The notes: generated from the sequence alone by a model not told the origin. Numbered from the stretch's first letter, positions 14,904-26,728 are shown. The stretch: 40,054 nt of DNA from Gammaproteobacteria bacterium (GCA_016928055.1 JAFGLM010000044.1:1-40054), one strand, 5' to 3'. Made by a program: numbers and translations.

Positions 14904-16955
14904 TTATTCCCCAATCCTACACTGCTCGACAAGGTACTCGGTTTTGTCTTTGAGTACTTTCTCAAATGCTTCATTTTGCGGCAGGGCTTTTTGCCATTGT
15001 TTCAGTGTGTCGTAGTAAAGCTCCCAACCCTGACGTTCTAACAGGTACTGATGCTGGATGCGGTTAGGCCTGTCTGTGGTATGTCGAATCGCTTCTTCAA
15101 GACGTGCAACGCCTTCAAGAATAAATTGCTCGCCTGATTCATTACGCCCCTCCGAAAAAAAGTAAGCCGCTTTTAAACAAAAGCGCAAATACACGACTGT
15201 AAGCGGCAAGTAAGAAATAAAGCAGCCACTGAAAGGCGAGAGTTTATCTTTAACGTCTTGAAGTTTTTCTGATACGCATTGAGCGTAACTTGAGAAATAG
15301 AGAATCCGTAAATAGTCACCCAACAATTTTCCGATGTGATTGGATTTTATGGATTGTTGAGCAAAGGATTCTTTGTCGTGACGCATTATCAGGCCCTCGC
15401 AATGTAAATAGGCGAGTTGCGTTGATGATTGATTGAAAGTTGAAAGGATGTATGCCTGGTCTTCGGCACGTGCAATAAAAGAAGGTGTGAAACAGCGATA
15501 ACGTTTTAAATGGTCAAGCAATATACCATTCGTACCACCGGTGACATGAACACGCTGCAGGCAATGTTTCGGCTCTTTCTGAATACTGCGCCGGCGATAC
15601 ATCATCTCGGCCTCGGTGGAAACGGCCTGAGGCAGGCGACTGTAAAAAATGCGCTCATCAAATACCGGTGCTGATGAAGGTGGTTTTACGTCCGCTGTAA
15701 ACAGGGATTGGTCGATATCAGTCTGGTTTACCAACGCGCCTGCAAGCATACCTAATTCAACCGGCTTGCCTTCGGAATCAGTGCCTGTGGCACCCCAGAG
15801 GTTTGTTTTGAAATGCTCAAGCGCTGATTTGCCTGTGGAGGTTACCAGCTTGTGTTGAGGAAATACCTGGTCAAGATCGATCTTGAAGGTTGCCTTGATA
15901 CCGGGATCGATAGTCAGTTGCCAAAGCGCCGCAATGGCTTTTAAAAAACTGTAGTGGCGGCCATAGCACCCGTCAACGCCGAGCACCTGTAACAATTGCT
16001 TTGCCTGTTTGTGGTGTAAGTAGTGTTTGGCAGCCGGCGCAAACACCTGATTAATTAAATGCTGTGTGTCATCATCGGTAAAAACGTAGAGCTCGATATT
16101 ATTGAGTTTTCCGTTTTTTAGAAACAGATCCTCTATATATTCTTTGGCTATTGCGTGAAGACCAGAGTGAGTGACTGAGACAGACAGAACACAGCGAATT
16201 TTGTTTGAACTGAGATTGCCCCGCTGGCGCTCGTAGTCAAGCGCACGATCAAGCATAACCAATCCATACAGAATTTCATTCTGCTCCGGTTTGACACCGA
16301 TAGGGATGGGGTGGTCGTACCAGTATTGTTGTGATTCAGTAGATACTGATTTAAGTTGTTGTTTTATTTTTGGTTTAAGATCAAGGCTATCAATATCCGT
16401 GGCTTTGTCGGGAATTGTTAAAAGCACATTGGATGTGAATAAAATTTCTGTTGCCGGATCTGTAATGGGATTGTGATTGATTTGATTGATTGTAATCCGA
16501 CGTTTGTTACGCAATAACTCAACGGCGGCCGAAGGATTTGATAGAACACCAACCGCTTCCGGGAAAAAAACCTGCCAAACATTTTCCCATCGCTGCTCTT
16601 CTGTTGTTGTCCTGGGTCCTCGTTTTAAATTATCAGCCAACTGCTTAATCTTCAGGTCTAATTCCGGCAGCGCGCCGCGCTGATCTTTAATTTCACAATA
16701 TATTCTTTGTATCGCTGTCAGGTAAAACCGAGCCACTTTCGCCCATTGCTCGTTTTCCCCCGACTGTTCAGTATATTCCTGCAGTTTCTGCATGCCCCTT
16801 GGTCTGCCCGATAAAACCAGAGCAAAAGCGGCATTCAGTGTTTTGGCTGGATTCGGTTGTCCTGTAGTATCAAATTGAGTATTAGGGTCGAACAGACTAT
16901 CCGGCGAATCTTCGCTGAACAGGGTTTGCAGAATAAAATCTAAATCTGATTGCAT
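14904..16955 (-). CDS. Putative glycosyltransferase-like protein, function unassigned
   Basis: A 683-residue soluble protein outside the element, just right of attR. I do not recognise a named family with certainty. The N-terminal 220 residues are helical. The middle (about 250-420) looks like a GT-A nucleotide-sugar domain: VLSVSVTH strand, YVFTDDD, then YGRHYSFLKAIAAL and KIDLDQVF with a D360-x-D362 metal-type motif, followed by LWGATG and ELGMLAGALVN. The C-terminal 250 residues are helical and could be a repeat or substrate domain. No signal peptide is seen. It is transcribed leftward toward the attachment site, with CheB divergent. Glycosyltransferase activity is inferred from the DxD context only. 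Confidence 0.5.
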   Translation of the reverse strand: MQSDLDFILQTLFSEDSPDSLFDPNTQFDTTGQPNPAKTLNAAFALVLSGRPRGMQKLQEYTEQSGENEQWAKVARFYLTAIQRIYCEIKDQRGALPELDLKIKQLADNLKRGPRTTTEEQRWENVWQVFFPEAVGVLSNPSAAVELLRNKRRITINQINHNPITDPATEILFTSNVLLTIPDKATDIDSLDLKPKIKQQLKSVSTESQQYWYDHPIPIGVKPEQNEILYGLVMLDRALDYERQRGNLSSNKIRCVLSVSVTHSGLHAIAKEYIEDLFLKNGKLNNIELYVFTDDDTQHLINQVFAPAAKHYLHHKQAKQLLQVLGVDGCYGRHYSFLKAIAALWQLTIDPGIKATFKIDLDQVFPQHKLVTSTGKSALEHFKTNLWGATGTDSEGKPVELGMLAGALVNQTDIDQSLFTADVKPPSSAPVFDERIFYSRLPQAVSTEAEMMYRRRSIQKEPKHCLQRVHVTGGTNGILLDHLKRYRCFTPSFIARAEDQAYILSTFNQSSTQLAYLHCEGLIMRHDKESFAQQSIKSNHIGKLLGDYLRILYFSSYAQCVSEKLQDVKDKLSPFSGCFISYLPLTVVYLRFCLKAAYFFSEGRNESGEQFILEGVARLEEAIRHTTDRPNRIQHQYLLERQGWELYYDTLKQWQKALPQNEAFEKVLKDKTEYLVEQCRIGE

Positions 16956-17113
16956 AAGCTAGCAAATTGGCCGAAGAAATGGTGTTATTCTAGCAAATGC
17001 TTGCCAAATGTCGTTGTTTTGTAGTCTAGCCCCTCAATATTTACAACAAAGTGGCGATAATAATGGTAATAATGGATATGCTGCTATGATGACTCGCTGG
17101 AAAAGGGGGATAG

Positions 17114-18184
17114 GTGGCGATTCGTGTCCTGATAATTGATGATGCAGCCAGTATGCGGGAACTGTACACGCGCATACTTGGCCAGAGCGAAGAAGTGGCC
17201 GTCATCGGTACGGCAGCGGATGCTATCCAAGGCCGTGAAATGGTATTGCGTTTACAGCCGGAAGTGATTCTACTGGATCTGGAAATGCCACAAGTCGACG
17301 GTATTACATTTCTCAAGCAATTAATGCGCTATCAACCGATACCAACACTGATTATTTCTGCAGCAACTACGGGCAACGATGCAAAGGCATTTGAGGCATT
17401 GCGTGCCGGAGCGATAGATGTTATTCCAAAGCTGCAGGCGGCTGACAAGTTAATCGATTTTGCTCCCATGCTGATCCAGAAAATTATAGATGCTTCAAAA
17501 ACTCGACCCAGGCGAATTGAGTTTGCCACCTCCGCCATGGAAGATCTGCATGCACTGGAACCAAAGCCTTCCAAGTTGGTTATTGCCGTGGGAGCATCTA
17601 CCGGGGGCACGAGTGCGGTTGAATACATAATCACTCATCTTAATCGCAATATGCCGGCTGTTATTATCGCCATCCATTTACCCGCGCGGTTTACGGCACA
17701 ATTTGCCAAACGGCTGGATTCTGTTTTACCGATAAAAGTCAAAGAAGCAGAGCAGAATGAGTTGTTATGTGAAGGTGTCGCCTATATCACTCCGGGTGCC
17801 CAACATATTAGGCTGAGTAAATCGCGCAGAGGATTTATCGTCAAATTGACTGAGAGAACTGAAGAAGATCATTACTCGCCAGACATCGACTGTCTGTTCG
17901 AATCTGTTGCACGGTACGTTGGTGAAAGGGCATTGGGTATTATCCTAACCGGCATGGGTGACAACGGAGCGCGGGGTTTGTTGAAGATGCGTGAAGCAGG
18001 CGCCATGACGATTGCAGAAGATGAAAGCACTGCCGTGGTATTTGGGATGCCGAAAGCGGCAAAGGCTATAGGGGCTGCCTGGCGTGTGTTACCGTTGCAC
18101 AATATGCGCAGCGCAATAATCGATTTTTGCAGTTTAAATCAGCCTGCTGAGGACTGGATGAACAGTCCGGAAAATCAAAACTGA
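17114..18184 (+). CDS. cheB: Chemotaxis-type response regulator protein-glutamate methylesterase
   Basis: A 356-residue CheB: receiver domain plus methylesterase that removes methyl groups from (and deamidates) chemoreceptors. Receiver residues are D10 and phosphoacceptor D55 (LLDLEMPQVDG). The effector domain begins near 154 and has the catalytic triad S162 (GASTGGTS), H188 (AIHLP) and D283 (TGMGDNG). The start is GTG with AAGGGGGA upstream. No cheA, cheR, cheW or receptor gene is adjacent, so it is an orphan copy here; in such settings CheB-like proteins sometimes serve pilus- or surface-related systems. Partner identity is not visible in this window. Confidence 0.93.
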   Translation: MAIRVLIIDDAASMRELYTRILGQSEEVAVIGTAADAIQGREMVLRLQPEVILLDLEMPQVDGITFLKQLMRYQPIPTLIISAATTGNDAKAFEALRAGAIDVIPKLQAADKLIDFAPMLIQKIIDASKTRPRRIEFATSAMEDLHALEPKPSKLVIAVGASTGGTSAVEYIITHLNRNMPAVIIAIHLPARFTAQFAKRLDSVLPIKVKEAEQNELLCEGVAYITPGAQHIRLSKSRRGFIVKLTERTEEDHYSPDIDCLFESVARYVGERALGIILTGMGDNGARGLLKMREAGAMTIAEDESTAVVFGMPKAAKAIGAAWRVLPLHNMRSAIIDFCSLNQPAEDWMNSPENQN

Positions 18185-18206
18185 TTGCATCGGTCCTGCA
18201 ACAAAA

Positions 18207-18704
18207 CTACGCAATATTCGGCAAGTGTGTTCGCAGGCGCTTCAGTTCCTGTCCTTTTCTATCTAAGATGATTACATGACTTGCGGTGGTGACCAAAATC
18301 TGTGATTTCAGATTATCGAAATGAATCGCGTGAACGGTATTGTGAAAAACACGCCGCTTAATCAGCTTGCCCTGTTCATCAAACTGATACACGCTGCGAC
18401 CAATTGCCAGCCAGACACTGTCAAAACCAAAGCTCAGATCCGCCGCGGAATGATTGGTAGGTGAATCGGGCAGATAGTGATCTATCAGTTGACTGCCGTC
18501 AGAGCTGAAAACCTGTATACGTTGATCGCCATATATCCAGATATGTTGTCTTCCCGCACTCAGGGCTGCGACCTCTGAATCGGCGACTGGATAAGAAGGT
18601 TGCTCCGCAATCGTGGGTAACGATAACAGAGTCAAAGCCAGACCCAATACTACATTTACTGAAAATTTTTGCATCGCATCGAATAGGAGTGTATTGCGGT
18701 TCAT
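18207..18704 (-). CDS. Small exported protein of unknown function
   Basis: A 165-residue protein with a signal peptide: hydrophobic VNVVLGLALTLLSLPTIA (about 17-34) ending near AEQ. The mature part consists of short beta repeats (HIWIYGDQRIQVFSSDGSQL, SVWLAIGRSVYQFDEQGKLI, QILVTTASHVIILDRKGQEL), the pattern of beta-propeller blades. Only about three blades are present, so it may be a fragment or need to multimerise. The start is supported by AAGGAGGG nine bases upstream. It converges with cheB, 22 bp away, without a clear shared terminator. Function is unknown. Confidence 0.65.
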   Translation of the reverse strand: MNRNTLLFDAMQKFSVNVVLGLALTLLSLPTIAEQPSYPVADSEVAALSAGRQHIWIYGDQRIQVFSSDGSQLIDHYLPDSPTNHSAADLSFGFDSVWLAIGRSVYQFDEQGKLIKRRVFHNTVHAIHFDNLKSQILVTTASHVIILDRKGQELKRLRTHLPNIA

Positions 18705-19142
18705 ACTTTTACCCTCCTTGTTGCCTTTCGATCTTTCATCCGTGAAACCTATTGGTAATTCACCTGACTTTTACGCGTGAATTCACCATCCTTGAGTTTG
18801 ACGCTGCATATTCTGTGCCATCTCGTTGGGGATCGATATGCGGACTGGTTCACGTCGTTATGCTACAGACAAGCCCTATCTGGCGAAAATCGAACCTGGC
18901 TTGTTTATATGTCGGCGAGGTGCTCAATTGCAAAATTAATCTGTGTCAATAATGGTCAGCTTTGGTCACACTGGCTTTGCAATTATTGATTGTCGCTTTA
19001 TAATTTGCGCCCCGTTGGCAGTCCGTTAAGACCCATTCTGGATTGCCGGATCTACCAGATCGAATCCCGGTATTCGATCTCAAATTAGCAACGTTAGCCC
19101 AAGTGGCCTTTGGTAGTGGTCACCACTGGAGAGGAAAATATA
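18705..19142. other. thrS upstream region
   Basis: About 440 bp without a gene. The first 250 bp show nothing I can interpret. The last 90 bp contain two hairpin-forming repeats (19057-19080 and 19115-19127) directly before the thrS ribosome binding site. Confidence 0.5.
19057..19127 (+). promoter_or_regulatory. thrS: Structured leader of thrS
   Basis: AGATCGAAT and ATTCGATCT pair perfectly (9 bp, loop CCCGGT), and AGTGGT/ACCACT at 19115-19127 forms a second stem one base before GGAGAGG. In E. coli ThrRS represses its own translation through tRNA-like leader hairpins. The arrangement is similar, though the loops here do not obviously mimic the threonine anticodon. Confidence 0.45.
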
Positions 19143-21053
19143 ATGCCCGTTATTACCCTGCCTGATGGTTCGAAAAAGTCATTTGAAACCCCTGTAACCG
19201 TTTATCAAATCGCTGAATCCATTGGTCCCGGATTGGTCAAAGTGGCTTTGGCCGGTGTTGTCGACGGCCGGGAAGTGGATACCCGATATGTCGTCGAGCA
19301 AGACGCTGAAATCAGTATCCTGACGCCGAAGGATGAAGCCGGACTGGAAGTGATTCGTCACTCCACCGCGCATTTGATGGCTCAGGCCGTAAAACAATTA
19401 TTTCCCTCAGCGCAGGTAACGATCGGCCCGGTGATCGAAAACGGCTTCTATTACGATTTTGCTTTTGAGCGCGGATTTACACCTGAGGATCTTGAAGCCA
19501 TAGAAGCCAGGATGGCTGAATTGGCGAAAGCGGATATAGAGGTGGAACGTTCGGTTATGCCGCGTGATGAGGCGGTGAAGTTTTTTCGTGAGCTGGGTGA
19601 AGAGTATAAGGCTGAGATTATCGCCGGTATTCCCGGTAACGAAGATATTTCACTCTATCGTCAGGGCGACTTTACCGATTTGTGTCGGGGGCCACACGTT
19701 CCCAGCACCGGTCACATTAAAGCGTTTAAATTAACCCGGCTCGCCGGTGCCTATTGGCGGGGTGATTCCAATAATGAAATGCTGCAACGCATTTATGGAA
19801 CTGCCTGGCCGGACAAAAAGCAGCTTAAGGATTATCTGTTTCGGCTCGAAGAGGCTGAAAAACGAGATCATCGCAAACTTGGGCGAGCGCTGGATTTATT
19901 CCATCTGCAGGAAGAAGCACCTGGCATGGTGTTCTGGCACCCGCGTGGTTGGATGGTTTACGTTCTGATACAGAACTACATACGCCAGTTGATCGGCCGG
20001 CACGGTTATCAGGAAGTGAACACACCGCAACTGGTCGATCGCAGTTTGTGGGAACGCTCGGGTCACTGGGAGAAATTCAAGGAAGATATGTTTACCACGC
20101 AGACCGAAAATCGCGATTACGCCATCAAGCCGATGAACTGTCCCTGCCATATCCAGATTTATAACCAGGGGCTGAAGAGTTATCGCGACCTGCCACTGCG
20201 CATGGCCGAATTTGGTTCCTGCCATCGTAATGAAGCCTCCGGTACTCTGCATGGCATTATGCGTATTCGCGGATTTGTGCAGGATGATGCGCATATTTTT
20301 TGTACGGAAGGACAGATTCTCAGTGAGGTGTCGGATTTTATCGATCTGGTCTTTCATGCTTATCGGGATTTCGGTTTTGACGATGTGCTACTGGCCTTTT
20401 CAACCCGGCCACAAAAACGGGTTGGCGACGATGCCTTGTGGGATCGCGCCGAGGCAGCCCTGGAAAGTGCCTTGCAGCACAAAGGCCTTGATTACAAGGT
20501 GCAACCGGGTGAAGGTGCCTTCTACGGACCCAAGATTGAGTTTTCGCTGAAAGATTGTCTGGGTCGTGTCTGGCAATGTGGTACGATCCAGCTCGATTTT
20601 TCCATGCCTGGTCGCCTCGGTGCAGAGTACGTTGCCGAGGATGGCAGTCGCCAGACTCCGGTCATGATACATCGCGCGATACTCGGCTCAATGGAGCGGT
20701 TTATCGGCGTTTTGATCGAACACTACGCAGGCAAATTACCCTTATGGTTGTCGCCGGTGCAGGCGGTAGTCGCCGGTATTACCGATAAACAGGCCGAGCG
20801 GGTCTCTGAGATCGAAAAAATCCTTAAAAAACAGGGACTCCGAGTCGAAGCGGACTTGAGAAACGAGAAGATCGGCTTTAAAATCCGCGAGCATACATTG
20901 CAGCGCGTTCCCTACATGTTAGTGGTCGGGGATCGCGAGGTCGAAGCAGGCACCGTGGCCGTGCGCACGCGAGATGGTGAAGATCTCGGTTCCATGTCTT
21001 TAACGGCATTGACCGAAAAGCTCACCGCAGAAATCGCGAGCCGCGGTCGTTAG
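19143..21053 (+). CDS. thrS: Threonine-tRNA ligase
   Basis: A 636-residue class II aminoacyl-tRNA synthetase that charges tRNA-Thr and edits Ser-tRNA-Thr. Domains in order: TGS (1-60), editing domain (about 65-225, with [12 protein letters not shown]), catalytic core (about 240-530) and anticodon-binding domain. The active-site zinc ligands are visible at C333 (MNCPCH), H384 (DDAHIF) and H510 (VMIHRA), matching E. coli C334/H385/H511. I start at [12 protein letters not shown], which matches the family; an upstream TTG/GTG extension is not conserved. First gene of the conserved thrS-infC-rpmI-rplT-pheST-ihfA string. Confidence 0.98.
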   Translation: MPVITLPDGSKKSFETPVTVYQIAESIGPGLVKVALAGVVDGREVDTRYVVEQDAEISILTPKDEAGLEVIRHSTAHLMAQAVKQLFPSAQVTIGPVIENGFYYDFAFERGFTPEDLEAIEARMAELAKADIEVERSVMPRDEAVKFFRELGEEYKAEIIAGIPGNEDISLYRQGDFTDLCRGPHVPSTGHIKAFKLTRLAGAYWRGDSNNEMLQRIYGTAWPDKKQLKDYLFRLEEAEKRDHRKLGRALDLFHLQEEAPGMVFWHPRGWMVYVLIQNYIRQLIGRHGYQEVNTPQLVDRSLWERSGHWEKFKEDMFTTQTENRDYAIKPMNCPCHIQIYNQGLKSYRDLPLRMAEFGSCHRNEASGTLHGIMRIRGFVQDDAHIFCTEGQILSEVSDFIDLVFHAYRDFGFDDVLLAFSTRPQKRVGDDALWDRAEAALESALQHKGLDYKVQPGEGAFYGPKIEFSLKDCLGRVWQCGTIQLDFSMPGRLGAEYVAEDGSRQTPVMIHRAILGSMERFIGVLIEHYAGKLPLWLSPVQAVVAGITDKQAERVSEIEKILKKQGLRVEADLRNEKIGFKIREHTLQRVPYMLVVGDREVEAGTVAVRTRDGEDLGSMSLTALTEKLTAEIASRGR

Positions 21054-21100
21054 CATTTATAGGGCCTGCATTTTTTAACGAAGTGAGGAGGTAGCAGCTT

Positions 21101-21616
21101 ATCGCTGAAAAAAAACAGCACCGACTGAACGAATTGATCAGCACACCCGAAGTTCGGTTGATTGGTCGTGATGGAGAGCAAGTCGGTGTATTAACCCTCG
21201 AAGAAGCCCTGGCCCGGGCTGAAGAAGCTGGAATGGATCTGGTGGAAATTGTGCCGACGGCAAAACCACCGGTTTGCCGGGTGATGGATTATGGCAAGTT
21301 CAAGTTTGAGCAAAGTAAGAAGGCACACCAGGCCAAGAGAAGACAGAAACAAATTCACGTTAAGGAAGTGAAATTTCGCCCTGCTACTGAAGAGGGTGAT
21401 TATCAGGTTAAGCTACGCAATTTGACCCGCTTTCTGACGGAAGGCGATAAAGCCAAGGTCACCATGCGTTTTCGCGGTCGCGAAATTACGCATCAGGAAC
21501 TGGGGCTGGAATTTTTGAAACGTATTGAAAAGGATCTGGAAAGTATCGGTCTGGTGGAACAGTTTCCACAGATGGAAGGCCGACAGATGGTGATGGTTCT
21601 CGCACCTAAAAAGTAG
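21101..21616 (+). CDS. infC: Translation initiation factor IF-3, AUC start
   Basis: A 171-residue IF-3, which keeps ribosomal subunits apart and checks the initiation codon. The N-domain begins [21 protein letters not shown], equivalent to E. coli [21 protein letters not shown], so the protein must start before the first TTG in the frame (21134). An in-frame TAG lies at 21092, and the only suitable codon is ATC at 21101, nine bases behind GAGGAGG. E. coli infC uses AUU, which IF-3 itself discriminates against, giving autoregulation; the same logic is inferred here. The C-domain contains [14 protein letters not shown] and ends MVMVLAPKK. Confidence 0.95.
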   Translation: MAEKKQHRLNELISTPEVRLIGRDGEQVGVLTLEEALARAEEAGMDLVEIVPTAKPPVCRVMDYGKFKFEQSKKAHQAKRRQKQIHVKEVKFRPATEEGDYQVKLRNLTRFLTEGDKAKVTMRFRGREITHQELGLEFLKRIEKDLESIGLVEQFPQMEGRQMVMVLAPKK

Positions 21617-21624
21617 AACACTCA

Positions 21625-21648
21625 AGACAGGGGATATCCGCCTTGTCT
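21625..21648 (+). promoter_or_regulatory. Hairpin in the infC-rpmI intergenic leader
   Basis: AGACAGGG/CCTTGTCT (8 bp, one G-U) in the 108-bp gap before rpmI, with a second weaker stem around 21668-21690 (GCAGG/CCTGC). This is the place where ribosomal protein L20 represses rpmI-rplT in E. coli; L20 binding here is inference. Confidence 0.4.
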
Positions 21649-21724
21649 GTGTAATTTGATGAAGTCTGGCAGGGCATTGCCTGCTTCATTGTCATAGTCA
21701 CGTTAGAACAGTAAGGAGTGAAAA

Positions 21725-21922
21725 ATGCCCAAGTTAAAAACCAACCGCGGAGCGGCGAAGCGGTTTAAAGTAACCGCGTCCGGCCGTATTAAACGCGGAC
21801 AATCGCATCGTCGTCATATCCTGACGAAAAAAGATTCCAAACGGAAACGCCACTTGCGTGATCCCCTGGCTATTACCGCCAGCGATGTGCGTAGTGTTAA
21901 ACAAATGCTGCCCTACGCATAA
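21725..21922 (+). CDS. rpmI: 50S ribosomal protein L35
   Basis: 65 residues, [20 protein letters not shown] at the start and QMLPYA at the end, full family length. Basic, with the [17 protein letters not shown] core. ATG behind AAGGAGTG. It precedes rplT by 12 bp and is co-translated with it. Confidence 0.98.
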   Translation: MPKLKTNRGAAKRFKVTASGRIKRGQSHRRHILTKKDSKRKRHLRDPLAITASDVRSVKQMLPYA

Positions 21923-21934
21923 CGGAGAAATATC

Positions 21935-22291
21935 ATGCCAAGAGTAAAACGTGGTGTGACCGCCAAGGCGCGGCACAAAAAGATTCTGGACAAAGCCAAA
22001 GGTTATCGTGGCGCGCGTTCCCGCGTGTTACGTGTTGCCAAGCAGGCTGTTACCAAAGCCGGTCAATACGCTTTTCGTGATCGTCGTCAACGCAAACGTC
22101 AATTCCGAGCCTTATGGATTGTGCGTATTAACGCAGCGGCGCACGAGAACGGTTTATCGTACAGTTGTTTAATCAATGGCCTGAAGAAATCCAATATCGA
22201 GATTGATCGTAAGGTATTGGCGGAACTGGCTGTTAATGATAAACCGGCATTTAGCCAGCTCGCAGAACAGGCGAAAGCTTCCCTGGCCTAA
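21935..22291 (+). CDS. rplT: 50S ribosomal protein L20
   Basis: 118 residues, the usual length. [19 protein letters not shown] begins the extended basic arm that enters 23S rRNA early in 50S assembly; the globular part includes [24 protein letters not shown] follows CGGAGA. In E. coli L20 also represses its own operon by binding the leader mRNA. Confidence 0.98.
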   Translation: MPRVKRGVTAKARHKKILDKAKGYRGARSRVLRVAKQAVTKAGQYAFRDRRQRKRQFRALWIVRINAAAHENGLSYSCLINGLKKSNIEIDRKVLAELAVNDKPAFSQLAEQAKASLA

Positions 22292-22314
22292 CCATCCTGT
22301 CTGTGAGCAATTGA

Positions 22315-23442
<1,128 letters not shown>

Positions 23443-23464
23443 AACACTTTCCTGAGATAAGAAC

Positions 23465-25843
23465 ATGAGATTCAGTGAAAACTGGTTACGAGAACTGATT
23501 GCACTGCCGGTTGACCACGACAGGTTGCTGGAGCAATTCAACCTGCTGGGCCTGGAAGTGGATGCCTGTGAACCGGCTGCACCCGAATTCAGCGGTGTGC
23601 TGGTCGCCGAGATCATCGAGCTGGAAAAACATCCGGATGCTGATCGTTTACGCGTCTGCAAGGTTGATGCGGGTCAGGGTGAGTTGCTGCAGATCGTCTG
23701 CGGCGCATCGAATGCAGTAGCCGGCATGAAAGCACCGCTGGCGTTGGTGGGTGCGGTATTGCCCGGTGATATAAAGATCAATAAGGGCAAACTGCGTGGT
23801 GTTGAGTCGTTTGGCATGTTGTGTTCCGAGGCAGAGCTGGGTCTCGCCGAAAAGTCTGCCGGTCTGCTGGCCCTGCCGGGAAATGCTCCGGTGGGTACCG
23901 ATATTCGTGAGTATCTTGATCTGAATGATCACATTATCGAAATCGACCTGACCCCTAATCGAGGTGATTGTCTGAGCATGATAGGTCTGGCGCGGGAATG
24001 CGCTGCAGCCAATGGCCTGGTTTTGAGTCCGCCGACAATCAAGCCGGTCAGGGCGTCGATCAAAGACACCCTGCCGGTCAAGCTGGAAGCGACACAGGCC
24101 TGTCCGCGTTACTGTGGCCGCGTGATTCGCAATATTGATCCCGCCGCAAAAACACCGTGGTGGATGGTTGAAAAGCTGCGCCGTGGAGGCATCCGTGCAA
24201 TTCACCCGGTGGTCGATATCACCAATTTTGTCATGCTTGAGCTGGGTCAGCCTATGCACGGTTTTGACCTGCGCAAACTGAAGGGCGGGATCCATGTGCG
24301 CATGGCTGAGCAGGGTGAAAGCCTGACCTTGCTGGATGGCGTAGAGATTAAGCTGAATGCAGAGAGTCTGGTGATTGCCGACCAACAGCAGGCATTGGCC
24401 CTGGCAGGTGTAATGGGTGGTGCCGATTCCGGGGTTGAGAACGATACCTGCGATATCTTTTTCGAAAGTGCTTATTTTGCACCAGCTGTGATTATGGGCC
24501 GGGCCCGTCAATTTGGCTTACATACCGATTCTTCACATCGTTTTGAGCGCGGCGTCGATCCGGATTTGCAGCGTCGAGCCATCGAACGTGCGACCGGATT
24601 GCTATTGGAAATCGCCGGTGGAGAAGCCGGACCGGTCATTGATATCAAAGAAGCGGCGGCCATTCCGGTCAAGCCGGTTGTCTGGCTGCGTGCCGGCGAG
24701 ATAAAGCGCCTGCTAGGTTGTAACTTTGCTGCCAAAGAGGTGGAAAGCATACTTAAGAGTACGGGTTGCACGATCAAAGGCGGTAAAGGCAGTTGGCAAG
24801 TACAACCCCCCAGTTACCGTTTCGACCTGAATATTGAAGCGGATATGATTGAAGAGCTGGCACGTTTACGTGGCTACGATCGAATTCCACGCCGCTTACC
24901 GGCTTTTATCCCGCGTCACCCACAGGCATCCGAATTCCGTCAATCGGTTGAGCGGATTACTTCGATTTTGCTCGATAACGGCTATCAGGAAGTGGTGACC
25001 TACAGCTTTATCGATCCTGCGCTGCAACGCCTGATTGATCCTGATGCGCAGCCCCTGCAATTGCGCAATCCAATTTCGGCTGATTTGTCGGTGATGCGCA
25101 GCAGCCTGATCGGAAGTCTGTTGAATACCCTGGTTTACAACATCAACCGGCAGCAAAAGCAGCTTAAGTTGTTTGAAACGGGTAGTCGCTATTGTCCGGA
25201 TGGTCAGGATGTGATTGAAGAGCGCTTGCTGGCCGGCTTGTGCTATGGCCCGCGCTTGGCAGAAGGCTGGCAGGCAGACGCAGCAGCGGTCGATTTTTAC
25301 GATATTAAGGGCGATGTTGAGCGGTTACTGGCTGTCGGGGAGGGGATCGGTGATATTCGCTATGTGAGCGAGACGCATGCCGCCCTGCATCCGGGCCAAT
25401 CGGCGCGAATTTACCGGGGTCAACAGCCAATAGGCTGGCTCGGCGCAATCCATCCGAGCATTGTTAAGCAACTCGATCTTGGAACAGCGGCCTTTGTTTT
25501 CGAGCTGGAGCTGTGTCGGCTGCTCTCCGCGACGCCCCCCGTGTTTAGTCCGATATCCCGTTTCCCCAGCATACGCCGGGATTTCTCGTTTGAGGTGGAC
25601 GAAACAGTGCGCTGGGAAGAGGTGCAAGATTGCATCCAAAAGGTGGCTCCGGAGACCTTGACCGAGGTCAGATTGTTCGACGTTTACAGCGGAAAAGGGG
25701 TGACACCGGGTCGAAAAAGTTTCGCAATAGGCTTGATTTTACAGGAAATTTCGCGCACTCTTACCGACGTTGAAATTGAATCCGCCACCTCAGAAATCCT
25801 GGTGGCACTAACCGAAAACCTGGGTGTTACGCTTAGGGAGTAA
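23465..25843 (+). CDS. pheT: Phenylalanine-tRNA ligase beta subunit
   Basis: 792 residues, normal length. Domains: N-terminal EMAP-like tRNA-binding fold (about 40-150), B3/B4 editing domain (about 210-360) that removes Tyr-tRNA-Phe, B5 domain, catalytic-like core ([20 protein letters not shown]), and C-terminal ferredoxin-like anticodon-binding domain ([19 protein letters not shown]). It follows pheS by 22 bp and precedes ihfA by 8 bp, consistent with one transcript. Confidence 0.98.
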   Translation: MRFSENWLRELIALPVDHDRLLEQFNLLGLEVDACEPAAPEFSGVLVAEIIELEKHPDADRLRVCKVDAGQGELLQIVCGASNAVAGMKAPLALVGAVLPGDIKINKGKLRGVESFGMLCSEAELGLAEKSAGLLALPGNAPVGTDIREYLDLNDHIIEIDLTPNRGDCLSMIGLARECAAANGLVLSPPTIKPVRASIKDTLPVKLEATQACPRYCGRVIRNIDPAAKTPWWMVEKLRRGGIRAIHPVVDITNFVMLELGQPMHGFDLRKLKGGIHVRMAEQGESLTLLDGVEIKLNAESLVIADQQQALALAGVMGGADSGVENDTCDIFFESAYFAPAVIMGRARQFGLHTDSSHRFERGVDPDLQRRAIERATGLLLEIAGGEAGPVIDIKEAAAIPVKPVVWLRAGEIKRLLGCNFAAKEVESILKSTGCTIKGGKGSWQVQPPSYRFDLNIEADMIEELARLRGYDRIPRRLPAFIPRHPQASEFRQSVERITSILLDNGYQEVVTYSFIDPALQRLIDPDAQPLQLRNPISADLSVMRSSLIGSLLNTLVYNINRQQKQLKLFETGSRYCPDGQDVIEERLLAGLCYGPRLAEGWQADAAAVDFYDIKGDVERLLAVGEGIGDIRYVSETHAALHPGQSARIYRGQQPIGWLGAIHPSIVKQLDLGTAAFVFELELCRLLSATPPVFSPISRFPSIRRDFSFEVDETVRWEEVQDCIQKVAPETLTEVRLFDVYSGKGVTPGRKSFAIGLILQEISRTLTDVEIESATSEILVALTENLGVTLRE

Positions 25844-25851
25844 CAACAGTT

Positions 25852-26148
25852 ATGGCATTGACCAAAGCCGCAATGGCCGAAATGCTGTTCAATGAATTGG
25901 GACTAAATAAGCGAGAAGCCAAAGAATTGGTGGAGCTATTTTTTGAAGAGGTGCGGGATGCACTGGCAGCTGGCGAAGATGTGAAACTTTCCGGGTTTGG
26001 CAACTTCACCTTGCGTGTTAAAAATGAGCGGCCTGGGCGTAATCCGAAAACCGGCGAAGAAATACCGATTTCGGCGCGTCGAGTGGTTACTTTCAGACCC
26101 GGGCAGAAACTAAAGGCTAGAGTCGAAGCGTATGCTGGAAGCCAGTAA
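25852..26148 (+). CDS. ihfA: Integration host factor alpha subunit
   Basis: 98 residues, HU/IHF family. Starts [20 protein letters not shown], with the DNA-bending arm [15 protein letters not shown] containing the intercalating proline. Forms a heterodimer with IhfB to bend DNA in recombination, replication and transcription. It may also serve P4-type integrases such as the one in this window. Its last 17 bases overlap the start of the MerR-family gene. Confidence 0.97.
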   Translation: MALTKAAMAEMLFNELGLNKREAKELVELFFEEVRDALAAGEDVKLSGFGNFTLRVKNERPGRNPKTGEEIPISARRVVTFRPGQKLKARVEAYAGSQ

Positions 26149-26488
26149 TAACAGTGAACTGGTCACGATACCGAACAAGCGCTACTTCACGATTGGCGAA
26201 GTCAGCGATTTGTGTCAGGTCAAACCGCATGTTCTGCGCTACTGGGAACAGGAATTCCCGCAGCTGAAGCCCGTAAAGAGACGGGGTAATCGCCGTTACT
26301 ATCAACGTCACGATGTTATCCTGATCCGGCAAATCCGCAGCCTGCTCTATGATCAGGGCTATACCATTGGCGGTGCCCGTCTGCAGTTATCCGGCGATAT
26401 CGCCAAAGAAGACACCTCGCAAAGTCAGCAAATTATTCGTCAGGTGCGGTTGGAGTTGGAAGAAATACTGCATATCCTTAAGCGCTAG
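26132..26488 (+). CDS. MerR family transcriptional regulator
   Basis: 118 residues with the N-terminal MerR helix-turn-helix ([28 protein letters not shown], about 16-43) and wing ([13 protein letters not shown]), then a short dimerisation helix. There is no cysteine-rich metal site or effector domain, so it is the short type commonly found overlapping ihfA in gammaproteobacteria. The ATG lies inside the end of ihfA, so translation is coupled. Target genes are unknown. Confidence 0.93.
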   Translation: MLEASNNSELVTIPNKRYFTIGEVSDLCQVKPHVLRYWEQEFPQLKPVKRRGNRRYYQRHDVILIRQIRSLLYDQGYTIGGARLQLSGDIAKEDTSQSQQIIRQVRLELEEILHILKR

Positions 26489-26728
26489 CTTCAAAGCAGC
26501 TGCGCTTGCTGATACTTCGTTAAAAGCGCACTCAAAATGCTCATTTATTTGCACATAAACTCCGCTTTTTCGTTTGCTTTTGCCTCGTCTCAGCTTCGCT
26601 CATCAGCTTTGAAGTCGAATGAGCAGGTTAATTCAAGATAAAATTATTTTCTGATAACTCAGAGTCGGCATAGTGGTATTCAAGGCTTTCAAAGCAATGA
26701 ATAATCGATTAAAGTCCAACGCCTTCGT

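Noticed and set aside
23648..24511. 287-codon minus-strand open frame inside pheT
   Set aside because: Shadow of a long conserved gene; the translation has no domain and pheT is certain.
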